Assembly: GCA_963930655.1 (NCBI GenBank)
Contig: OZ005608.1
Coordinates: forward strand, 16,306,001 to 16,370,000
DNA from: Myrica gale
Taxonomy: Eukaryota; Streptophyta; Magnoliopsida; Fagales; Myricaceae
Reading direction: 5' to 3'
DNA length: 64,000 bases
Positions within the stretch are counted from its first letter, which is position 1. Every line of letters starts with the position of its first letter. This document shows, piece by piece, positions 1 through 12,200 of this stretch. The translations under genes and the position numbers were made by a program. The notes under the pieces are model-generated. The model was not told the origin of the DNA and did not search any database. It saw only the letters and a list, made by a program, of their open reading frames with translations.

Positions 1-235
1 TGACCATGTTGATATAAGGTCTTATGGCTTTGTTATGTTTTCTAGTGTTGGCATACTTCTTTTATTTTTTCTCTTTGTAAGATAAAATCGTGGTTTGGTT
101 AAGATGCATAATCTTAGAGAAACTGCTCCTTCTCATGTTTGACTTCAATATCAAATTTAGATGGGAGTTTGTGCTACTGGTTCTACCATGTCGTACATAT
201 TATTTAACTGAGGCCTGACTACTAGATATTTGCAG

Positions 236-3200
236 GTAGCTGCCTCAGAAGCAGGTGGGATTACACAAGGAATTGGTGCATATAAGGTGCTAGTACCAAT
301 AGATGGCAAGGTGCAGCCATGTGTTTTCCTTGATACCCCTGGGCATGAGGTACTCTTCCCTTTCCAGAAAAAAAGTGTTAATTTTTAGCACCCCAAAAGA
401 AAAACACATTAGTAGAAATTTTTGTTCTTTAAATTTCCTCCCTTATGGTTATATTTGTGGGCTTTAATATCCTTGTTTGAGTGGCGAGCTGTAACTTGCT
501 TTAGATGATATATACTATCTCGGTCCTGTAGGCTTTTGGAGCAATGAGGGCTCGTGGAGCAAGTGTGACAGACATTGCCATTATTGTAGTGGCTGTCGAC
601 GATGGAATCCGTCCTCAAACAAATGAGGCCATAGCTCATGCCAAAGCAGCTGGAGTACCGATGGTGATTGCTATAAATAAGGCATGTGAGCTAAGATGGT
701 GTGGTTTTTTCTTTTCTCTTCCTCGCAGGGATAAAATGATTGAGAGGACAAACACTTTGGCAGTTGTTTTGCCTGGTGTTGGCTTTAGGCCTTGCTGATT
801 CCCATTCTAATTTCTTCCATTGCATCAGATAGATAAAGATGGAGCAAATCCAGAACGAGTCATGCAAGAGCTTTCTTTGATTGGCCTAATGCCTGAAGAT
901 TGGGGTGGTGATGTCCCGATGGTTCAGGTTTTTGTCTCTTTAAGTGCTGGAGTTGTAAAGACATTTGGTATAGATGCTATATATGGTTTCTTTTAAGCTT
1001 TCTGTTTTTGTTCTCCTTTTAATAGATTAGCGCTCTTAAAGGCGAGAAGATAGATGATCTGTTGGAAACTGTCATGCTTGTTGCGGAGGTGAGTTAGATG
1101 TTACTGATGTGCAAACAAGTGGGCTTTTATATTCTGTTTGGAATAAAGTGCATTTCTTTCTTGCTTATTGCCAAGAAAAATCCTACTCCATTACATTGTA
1201 TTCTGAACATGGAAGAGAATCTCACTCCCCATTTTAGTTGTTCCATTTATTGTTGGTACATATGTTTATTTGCACTTGTATCTTTTGGTTTTGGAATCAG
1301 TAGCTAGAGTACAAATTTTTGCATGCATGGCTCAGTTTTTTGTTCCTCCTGGAATGATGCATCTTAGTCTTGGTCCATTTGTTCCGGTCCTCCGGAAAGT
1401 GGGGAAACCAGATCCAGAAGAGTAAGAATAACACCTTTACTGTAAACTTCTTTTTCATTAATAAAGTTATACTTACTTATCAAAAAAACGAAGAAGAGAA
1501 TGTTCTCTTTTGTTCACCAAAACTGATGTGGTATTTAAATTATGTAGGCACAAGGCTCTTAGCATCTTGCCATAGAGCTGTAATCAAATTTGGCCACACC
1601 CTATTTTATATTTATGTTCGACATTATTAAACACTAATCTTGGTATTAGTTGTTTGTCAGTTATAATTATAGTTATATCTCTAGAATATATTATTACAAG
1701 GATTTTGATACATTTAGATGCAGAATAAACGAAATTTATTGTTCATTAAATATAATTCAATTTATATATTTCATGAAAGAATGATTTCATGTTCTCAACA
1801 TTGTCAATTATTATTGGGTGATGCCTGAGAAAGTGGTGAATGTTCTGTGGAGTTGGTAAAGGAAGTTCACTAACCCCTTCGCTCAGTCTATTTTGAGATT
1901 GATTCCAACTTGTATTTAGTGGAGCCTTTGGAGGGAGAGGAACAATAGATGTTTTGATAGCTATTCTTTCTCCTTGGTCAAGTTGCAGGATTTTATGTTG
2001 TTTTCTCTTTTCTGTTGGACTGATGCGTTGTTAGATGGCCTCTTTGCTGATTTTGCTGATTTTCTTAGTTTTCTTGCTTGTTTGAACTAGTGATTTCGGT
2101 ATAGTCCCTTGTATTGTCTTCCCTATTTCTAATAAGATTGACTTGCTTATCAAAAAAAAAAAAATTTCATGAAAGAATGATTTCTTCTATTCTATTTTAA
2201 TTTTAGAATTGAAGTACCATCCTCGTCAATACGTTAGTGATTTTGGTAAAAAGTGCGGCAGTGGGGGTTGTCGTACTTCTCATCATGCTGCCAAGTAGTT
2301 GGACCAAAAAAAACAGAAGAAGCAGATCTTCATCTTTCTCTTTTGGATTTCTCATTGATATCCTAACCATCTGCATGTTTCTTTTAGTTACAAGAGTTGA
2401 AGGCCAATCCTGATAGAAGCGGAAAGGGCACAGTTATTGAGGCGGGACTTCATAAAGCTAAAGGACCACTTGCTACATTTATTGTACAGAATGGGACTCT
2501 AAAAGTGGGGGATGTAGTAGTTTGTGGAGGAGCCTTTGGAAAGGTTGTTAAATAGGACTTTGAAAATATGAGGGAACTTTTTTGAATATAAATCCAGTGT
2601 TTATGTGACCAAATGAAGTTTGACATGTTAAGCTATATAGTTTGGATGTTTGTCGACTCTTCACAATTCGTTCTTTTAAGGGATATTTTCGTTATCCACA
2701 TGGTCAGGTTCGGGCGTTATTTGATGATAGTGGAAATCGTGTTAAGGAAGCTGGACCCTCTACACCCGTACAGGTCTGTACTAAGTTTTTCTTTCTTTCT
2801 CTTTATTTATACCTGACAATGTCAATGTTGCCCCCCTACAAAGTTTTTTTTTTGGGATTGTGTGTCGTTTGGGGGGCGGGGGGTGGTTGTTGTTCCCCTT
2901 GAATCTCTCATGGCTGCCCCTTCTGCAACACCCCCTCCCGTAAGGGGTTAGAATCTCAAACAATGGTCTTATAATGTACAAGATTCGAAACTTCCCAAAA
3001 CTACGACTTATTAGATCTTAACAAATATCGTAGTTTGATTAACACTTTAAAGAAAACTTCACAATATGAAACTTAGTCAAAACCTAAACATAATAACAAA
3101 ATAAGCACTCTATTATTGTAACTCAATTATTTTATGGTACTCTAGGCAAGGTTTTTTCTTCTAGTCCCGTGGCCAGTAGATTTGTCCTCATCAAAATCTG

Positions 3201-6200
3201 ATCGTTCAACATAAAAAACGAAAATGAGTTGAATATTACATTATGTAGTAAAATGCTATTAAGTTTTTTCTCTTTTGAAAGCTTCTTGAAATCATACTTA
3301 ACAGCACATGCTCATTGCAAAAATTTGAAAACTTTTATTGATAAACTTTTAGTGGCCACGAACATTGATCCTTGAGTTGTGTATCTTAAGTTGTGCACTG
3401 ACTGCACTGTCTGTGGCCAACAAGAAGAGCTACTTCTTAGAATATGTAAATCTTGGTGGACCACCTCTCTACATACTTTTGTGTGGCTTGCATACCCAAC
3501 CCCTTTTGCTTAGGTACCATTCACATCATCATATGGTCAAAAGAAAAACCTATGAACATTGCACATTTATGATAATACTTTCCTTTTTCCTTTGCTTTCA
3601 TTTATTTTCATCGTACTATAAACAATTCTTAATGCATATAGTAAGCTCATAAATTTAAAATGTTGCAAACATGATCATTGTCAAAGATCATATAATAGAT
3701 GCGTACAAAGGGACTTGCAAGAAAGGCTTATTAACAGCATACGACTTTCTTTTGAGAACATGTAACATTTTGCTTTAAAGTAAAAGACTTGATTATGTCT
3801 ACTTACGTCTCTCCTTAGCTCGAAATTCAACAAACTTCGCTGAAGTACTTAGCCACCATATTCATAAATGTGAGTCTTCTTATTACATAATCTACAAGAC
3901 ATGTCACACAATTCCTATTCGAGTTCCAATTTAGGCTGGGAAGACTCTTAGGAAAACCATATCTAAATTGTTGTACTAAATGTATTAAAGAATAAGTGTA
4001 CAAAGTCTTATAACCTCTGCCCTGATATTATCACTGGTTACACCCCTGGTTCTAGACTTAGGGTGATGAACTCTGCCCTTACTTGCCTTCCCTTTACCCC
4101 AATTCGAAAAAAAAATATATTCAAGAAGTTCAATATAGTTGTACAGGTTTCTACTGAATTTATCTTTTTTACCTCTTTTTTTTTTTGTTCTTGTCAATGT
4201 CCCCGCATTCTTTATTTCTCTTACTTTTTGTTGGGGGGTGGGGGGGGGGGTTGTTCCTGTGGACTCTTTAAGGTCTGCTCCCGCACCTTTCTTCAAATCA
4301 CGTTTTAATATTGGCCCTCAATTGCTCCTTTACCCCATAAGAAAGAAAAAAGAATCAAGACCTTAAGAAAATGCCAATGCCCCCCACCCAAAGGAAAAAA
4401 AAGTGATGCCTTCTGCCTCAGCAATACACAGTTTTGGCAAAGATATGCGGTCTACCTATACTCTTAGGCTTAGACAACTGTTATGTTAACTCAATTTCTT
4501 TTGGAGTTGCTTCCCTGCAAATTAAATTTACTCTGAAGCAGGCTTAGATTTTCCTTTCGAGTTTTGGTTAAATTTTCCATATAATTTAGTTTTACATATA
4601 TCTGCAGGTGATTGGGATAAATAATGTTCCAGTTGCTGGTGATGAATTTGAGGTTATTGACTCCCTTGAAATTGCCCGTGAAAAGGCTGAGTCATGTGCT
4701 GAGTCATTACGAAATGAACGAATATCGGCCAAGGCTGGAGATGGGAAGGTTACTCTTTCTTCCTGGGCTTCTGCAGTTTCAGCCGGAAAGGTCTCTGGAT
4801 TAGACTTGCACCAGCTGAATATTATCATGAAGGTTGATGTTCAGGTATGCATATTTATCCCAGAACTTGTTTCGGCTGCAGGTCGCCTATGGATCCTTCT
4901 CTGCCATTGCGTCAGTTACGGAGGATCTCTGCCACGACTTCTATGCAGTTGGTGTGGAGAAGAATTGGAGTTTTAAATTTATCTCTGTTTTTTCCTTTAT
5001 TATTTTTCTCTGAGTAGTTTTGAAAACTGAAAATTGAGGTGTTTGGAAGTGTTTTCCGTGTTTTTATTTTCTTGAAGACAAAAAATATATTCCAAAATTA
5101 ACAGCCAAACTGTTTTTAACGTTGTCTATCTTCTGCCACTAACTCTGATATAGAATTGTCCTTGATTGAACAATCCTGTGATCATCTATGACGCTTTGGT
5201 GCTTCCAAGTCCGGGAAAAATTCGTTAATGTTTCCTTCTGTTTCAATTTCTACCAAGCTCCTTTCATCGTCTATTGCATCACATTCGTGAGAGTTGTTTG
5301 TCAACTTTGACTCTGGTACCACAATAGAGTCTCCTAAGTTCCGTTTCCTATGATAATGATCATAGTAGAAAGGTCCCAAATTGGGTACAAAAGTGTACTT
5401 CTGTTCTTTTGATAGTCGATCCACCCGTTGAAGTGAACAATTACTAGCTAGTTAATCATATTACCTTGTGAAATGCAAGTATGTTTTGTCTCGCCCTAAT
5501 CCGCTGGATAGTACCAAGACAAAATGTACTCCTTAGGGCAGCCTCAATTTTATGTACGCTTTCACATTCTTGGTCGAGGTTTGAATTCCTTGATTTACCT
5601 GCTGCTTAGAGTTTGAGACGGGGATAAGTTTCCAGAGTTTACTGTGAGCTAAGTCAGTACAATTTATAAATTCTGGACTGTGCATCTGTGGTTTTCTTGC
5701 TATCTCCCAAACAACAAAAATGGCATCAGCATAAAAGCTCTCTGTGTAAATGAAAATGAACTAATATTTGGATATGCCACTGAATTAAAGCTGCATTGGA
5801 AGATTTTAGCTGTACTGACTTCTTGAGAACTTGATTGGTCCTAAATATGAGTTTTCTAGACTTAAAATCGATGGCTATGGGACGAGGAATAAATACATAA
5901 TTTGATTTGGATAATATTTGATTAGTAGTACACTTGTAAGTGTAAATTGGAGTGTCTTTATTGGAGGATTAGTTGTGATTAACCCAAATGCATGGTGCTT
6001 GCACACCTACACTAGCAAGGACCTTCTGTATTTGGTTGACAGGTTAATATGAAATAATTTTACTAGCTTTTTGTGTGGCTGTAGTTACTTGTTACCAAAT
6101 TTAATTTCCTGCATCACCACCAGGGATCCATTGAGGCTGTCAGACAATCCCTACAGGTGCTCCCGCAAGATAATGTCACCTTGAAGTTCCTCTTACAAGC

Positions 6201-9200
6201 AACAGGTGATGTGAGCTCCAGTGATGTTGATCTTGCAGTTGCCAGCAAAGCTATCATATTGGGATTCAATGTCAGAGCTCCAGGTTCTGTGAAAAGCTAT
6301 GCAGAAAACAAAGGTGTCGAGATTCGATTGTATAGAGTGATCTATGAACTCATTGATGATGTGAGGAATGCTATGGAAGGACTTCTTGAGCCTGTTGAGG
6401 TTAATTCAGATAATTTATTCTTGTTATGCTTTTAAACTAAAGACACATTGTGTAGATGCCACACAGGGTAGCTATTATGTATGTCCATCTGTGTCATACG
6501 CATTTTGATGTGCATCTCTGGTACTAGTTTGTACAGGTGTCACTTACATCTAGCCTTCCAATAATTTGGATGGACTCTCATATGAGCTGCAATCCCCAGA
6601 TGGTTTTGTTCTTTCGTATTGCCATTGGATCCAAGCACTGCTGTAGTGATCTGAAAATAGCCTTATCCAACTGTCGTAGTTATTTTCCTAACAGTTTTGT
6701 TGAGTACAGCAATATCTGCATACTTCTTTTTACTGGGAGATGACCTGGTTTACGTGTTAGTAATACATGAATGCTTTGCTTGTGCTTCTGTTCCTGAATA
6801 GTCACTGCTCATAGTTATTGCTTCTATGTCGTAGGATCAAGTAACAATTGGGTCAGCAGAAATCCGAGCCATATTTAGCAGTGGCAGTGGTCGTGTTGCT
6901 GGCTGCATGGTAATGGATGGAAAACTAGTAAAAGGTTGTGGTATTCGGGTCATTCGGAAGGGCAGAGAAGTTTATGTTGGCATTCTTGATTCATTGAGGC
7001 GGGTTAAGGAACTTGTGAAAGAGGTATGACTTAAAACATATTTTGCACTCCTGTTTTCTTAGTTGTACTAGAGCATGACCATAGTTTTATATGTCAGACC
7101 TCGCTTTTGATATTCTTGTCTTTGTTATATATTTTTAAACTTGTGCTTTATAGTGGATATTGAAGCATGTCAAGTTCTGCTAAATTTCTCATAGGATGGA
7201 AAATTGTTTTTTCAATATCTGATATTTAGGACTGGAGAGGAAATCCACCTCTGTTGTTTGTACATACATATAGTGTCATATATCTATGTAAATGAATGTG
7301 ATTGTGCTTGCGGACAGGGGAACACACACACACAAGTCAAAAGGTCAGCGAACTGCGCATTTTCAAAATTTCACATCATTATCTTCTCTGCAATAGAAGA
7401 ATAATAATATGCCTAATTTAAATATTTACTGCTTCACTTCGTTTCAAGGTAAGGTAAATTTACTTGAATGGTGATCTTGTGATTTTAAACAGTTTTAAAT
7501 TTTTAAGAATTGGGATGTAAGTGGATAGATACAATTGATTAAGAAAATGAAGTTATGTCATCTTGATAGTTGATACGTTTAATCTGTCTATTGATGTATG
7601 TGCATGGAAAAGTTGTGCCATTTGTGCTTGATAGATCAAGCAAAATGCCATTTGTGCTTGATAGATCAAGCAAAATGAGTATCTATGGTTCGAGTTGTAC
7701 ACGTTTTGTTGCCCATTAACTCCTGAATAAACAAAGGCTAATGCTTATTGGACCCTTGAAAATGCTACCCTGATCTTTACCAAGGTCTGCAGTGTGATAT
7801 TAGATGGGTAAGTAGTGAAAATAGTCTCCCAGGAAATCGATGAATGCTGAAGCTTCTCCTAGAGAAGCACCCCATCATTCAAATTTCTTGGTTTCGGAGA
7901 GGTAATGATATTCTGGTTACTTCTCATTTAGATTTGGAGTAAATATGATGATACCGCTTGATGTTTTGTTGTCCTATCGATGCATGTCGCATATGACTTG
8001 GAGAGGCTATGGTCATATGTTCGCGATATGACTCATTTAACCAAAGCTTCCAATGAGAAGGATGGAAAAAGACCTAATTTTGTGATGAACTAACTGTAAA
8101 GCGGACAAGGAAAACTGCTTTCTAACAACTACACAAGTTACGCGAAAAAAAAACAAGACGAAAAAACTAGAAAATTTGAGCGAGCAAGCCTAGAAGTGGA
8201 TCTAATGCATATGCTGGCTGTTAGAAATGAAAGGACTTTGCCAATGCAAAGAAATGATGTTCAGCAGACTTGGTTGTATTCGAAATGCTTCCCATGCAGC
8301 ACCCTCAATGGAAAAAAACACAAGTCGAGGACTCAATCTTGAAGGGGTTTGAGTGAGGACATGTGCTGTTCCGCCATCGTTGATGTTGATGCGGAATAGA
8401 TCATGATGGATGTGCATAAATACTTGTACTATGGAAAAAATCATAACTAGATGCTGATTCCTGTTTCCCAGATATGATGACAGGTTGGACTTGTTTGTTA
8501 GGCATCACTATTGTCTTAAATTAAGTAAGGGAGTGTTGACACCAAATTGAAATGAGAAGCAGGGATAAGTGTTCAGAAAAAGTAGCAATTCTATGAATGT
8601 CTTCAAATGCCATTTGACCTGTGCAACATCATAGCTAGCTCATCTCCTATGGAATACTTGAAGGCATCCCTATACTGCTCCCTCATCTCCTATGGTTGCA
8701 TGCCACAAGATACACTAGATGTTGTTCTCCTAGCACAGGAAGCTAGGGTAAGATAGAGAAAGTCTTTAACGAACATGTGAGACCCCTTTCTGATGGAACG
8801 CAAATGCTTATAAACAGCATTCTTCTTGGGCTTAGTTCAATTATATTATATTTTCCCCCTATTTTTTTCTGTCACTAAGTGAGAACTAGTCAAAAGGTGA
8901 TAGTCATGTCAATACTTATTTAAACATGATGTTACCATTTTTCTTTCATCCCGTGTCTTTTCATCTATTGAAGCCTAAAGAGCAACGGCTTATTGTCATA
9001 TGGATGAGATGGAGGTAATAAAAAGATGTTTAGCATATTTGTTGACTCTAGCATAGCTCTAGCATATCCTTGTCTAGAGTTGAAACCTATAGATCTTTAG
9101 GAGCTCAACACTTGCAGAATCCAATGAAGAACATGAAAATTAATCACAAATTTTTTTGAAGAACAGAATGATTTTCTGTATTTCTTGAATTCAAATGTAC

Positions 9201-12200
9201 ATGGATTGTGTCTAAATATAATACAATCGAGAAAGAGAAAAAAAGGAAAGAATAATTTCCTAATAAAGATGGAAATCTGTCTAAATCAAATCTCTAGAAT
9301 CACATATCATTCTATCCCATAATTACTCCCTATCAACTGGGATTTCAACACTTGCCTCAAGATGGATCGTAGATGTTAATCATATCCAATTTGCCAATGA
9401 AATCTTCGAATTTTTGCCTGGACATTCCTTTGGTGAAAATATCTGCAGTTTGCTCCTGATTAGAAATATAAGTCATACAAATTATTCCGCTCTCCACCTT
9501 TTTCTTGATGAAATGTCTATCCTCTTCTACATGCTTGGTTCAGTAATGTTGTACTGGATTGAGGGAAATGTTGATTGCTGCTTTGTTATCGCAGTAGAGT
9601 TTGACTGGAATTTTTACAGTAATGTATAGTTCTTCTAAAAGTCTCTTTATCCATATCCCTTGTGATACTACTCTAAACTTTTCTTCAACATTGCTTTTGG
9701 CCACAACATTTTGTTTCTTACTTCTCCAAGTCACCAAGTTTTCCCATACATACGTGCAATATCCGGTAGTAGACCGTCTATCTTCCTTTGCACCTACCTA
9801 ATCAGCATCAGTGAAGACTTCTACTTCTCTGCTTTCTTCCTTTTTGAAGAGTAGCCCCCTTCCCAAGGAGCCCTTGTGATATCTGAGGATTTTGTAAACA
9901 GCTTCTTGGTGAGCCTCCATTGGTAAATGCATTCCTCCTATTCAACTACTTCAACCATTTTCGAACACCTCGTAGCATTTTCTGGGCATTCAAGGCTTCT
10001 ATCATTTGTCTGATTTGATTTTTCGTACACTGCCCCTTCCCTTCTTTCTAATGCTAATGGGTTTCGAATATAAAAATCATTTATTGGTACATAACCTGAC
10101 CAAGGTAAATCCGTGAGTGAAAAAAGAGAGGAAATGCGTCTTTGATGAAAGAAAGAGAACAAAGAAGGAATAAAATAATAATAATAAATATTCGCAATAG
10201 AAACATTGTTGTATTAGACCCTTTGTGTCTTTCTTGACCTAATTATAAGGTCGGGGCTTTCTAATTTTTAGTATGTAAAGACAAAATGTATAACCTAGTT
10301 TCGTGGGATCTAAGCGTGCAAAACTCTTTTTCTTCTCATTCGAGATATTATGTGAATGAACCTATACTCAGCCTACACCTGTATTCTACCTCTTCTTTGG
10401 ACAACATCGAATTAAACCACCCTTTTTCCATAAAGCCCTTTTGCCCATATTTACATGAAAATACAATAGTTGAATAGTCATTCGGAATTTTTTTTAACTA
10501 TTTGAATACTTCATTTCATTTAACAAAAAACAAGTAGGTGTTGAAAAAATGATTATCTTTTGCGAGAACCAGGAGTATCACAATAGAATGAAATCTTTTT
10601 TTTTTTAAATTATTTCGACTATTTTTCATTTTTAAATAGTGATCCGACTCACCAAACTTACTGCAAACGCGATGTCGGGTCTGGTATGTGATAGATAAAT
10701 TAACTTGCCGGCTAGTCTTTGATATCTGTCTCTTTCAACAGGTTTTCCGACTTCTCCTATTTTCCTTCCAGATTCAATAGACGTGTTGCTCGGTTTACAT
10801 CCAAGCATGTCAGTCTCGGTTAGAAGATCAAGAATGTTTCGTTGAGAGACACTAATAGTTTTTTTTGATCCAGTGACTTTCATTCCTAGAAAATATCGCA
10901 TTTGCCCCAAGTCTTTTACTTCAAATTCAGTGGCTATAACTTTCTTCAGCTTCTCCATCTCCACTATATCATCTCCAGTGAGGATTATATCGTCAACATA
11001 TATATTGAGAATCGTCTTCTTCCCATCTTCAGATTGATAGAAGAACATAGTATGGTCTGATTTTCCCTGTTGATATCCTTGATTTTTTATCACTTTTGCA
11101 AATCTATCGAACCATGCTCTGTGTGACTGTTTTAGACTGTCCAAAGACTTCTTAAGTTTGCATACCTAGTTTTCTTGTCTCTCTTTACAAAATCCCGTTG
11201 GTATTGTCATGAATACATTTTCTAGTTCACCGTTTAGAAATGTATTCCTGATGTCAAGTTGTTGGATAGGCCAATCCAGATTTTCTGCTAAGGACAGAAG
11301 AACCCGAATTGTATTCAGTTTTGTCACAGGTGCAAAGGTCTTTGTAGGGTTTTGTGGTTTTGTTTTCCGATGGGGTTCTCGCAGTGTTTTAGAGTCGAAG
11401 CCAAAGAGTTCCAAGTTACTGTTAGCGCTGGGGGAGTGATTACGTTGTCTGAATGGAGTCGGAAGAAATACATCACGATTTCATTAGGGAGGTTTGGTGC
11501 AGTTTGGGTGGTTAACTTGGTCGGCAAATTGTTGTCCCCGGTCATCTCGGGCAACTTGGTCCCCTCTTTCTCTGGAGACCAGATTGAAGCTGACGTGCAT
11601 ACAGGGCATGTTGGGCTTACGGATTTTCCGCCTGACGTTGCCTCGGCCCCCACTGAAATATCGATCTTCATCTCGGGAAGTCCCATTGGGGAGCTTCAGA
11701 GTGGGATCCCATTGGAGGAGGTCCACGTAGTGCTCGATGGGGTTGTCTCTCCTAGCGTCTAAGAGAGTTGTGCTGCCGCGAAGGAGCGGGCAGTGCCGGC
11801 TCTTTCTTCTGGGTTTCTATTAGGTGGTCTGGAGGTGGGGGAGTGTTCTTTTAGACCAATTCTTGAATCTCATTCTCTAGCGAAGGAGGATGGACGCGAT
11901 ACCACGACCGAAACCTTGGCCGTCAGTTTCCCTAGTTACGCTTTGGAGGGGAATCTTTGGCGTGGGTCTTGGACATGGTTTCCTCTGTGGGTCATATGGT
12001 TGGGGTGTAGTGTAGTGGCCAAGAGGAAAAGCCGAGGGATCTCTTTGCAGCGTTGGAACGCGATTGGATGCAGCTTAGTTCGAAAAAGTCTAGAAAATCA
12101 GGGGGGAAGATGCTAAGGGAGTTGCAGGGATTGAAGTTTTCAATTAATTATAAAGGGTCTTCTTCGATCGCTAGGAAGACTAAGAGCTATGGGCTGGACT

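Noticed and set aside
1098..1307. Plus-strand 69-codon frame just after an IF-2 exon
   Set aside because: Starts inside the intron after the GTGAGT donor and has no similarity; intron sequence.
9938..10162. 74-codon minus-strand frame in the organelle-like insert
   Set aside because: I could not match it to any plastid or mitochondrial gene I know; reported only as part of the organelle-derived insert.
11484..11726. Antisense and alternative frames over the L1 ORF1-like segment
   Set aside because: Shadows of the plus-strand ORF1-like frame 11352-11762, which continues L1-type sequence.
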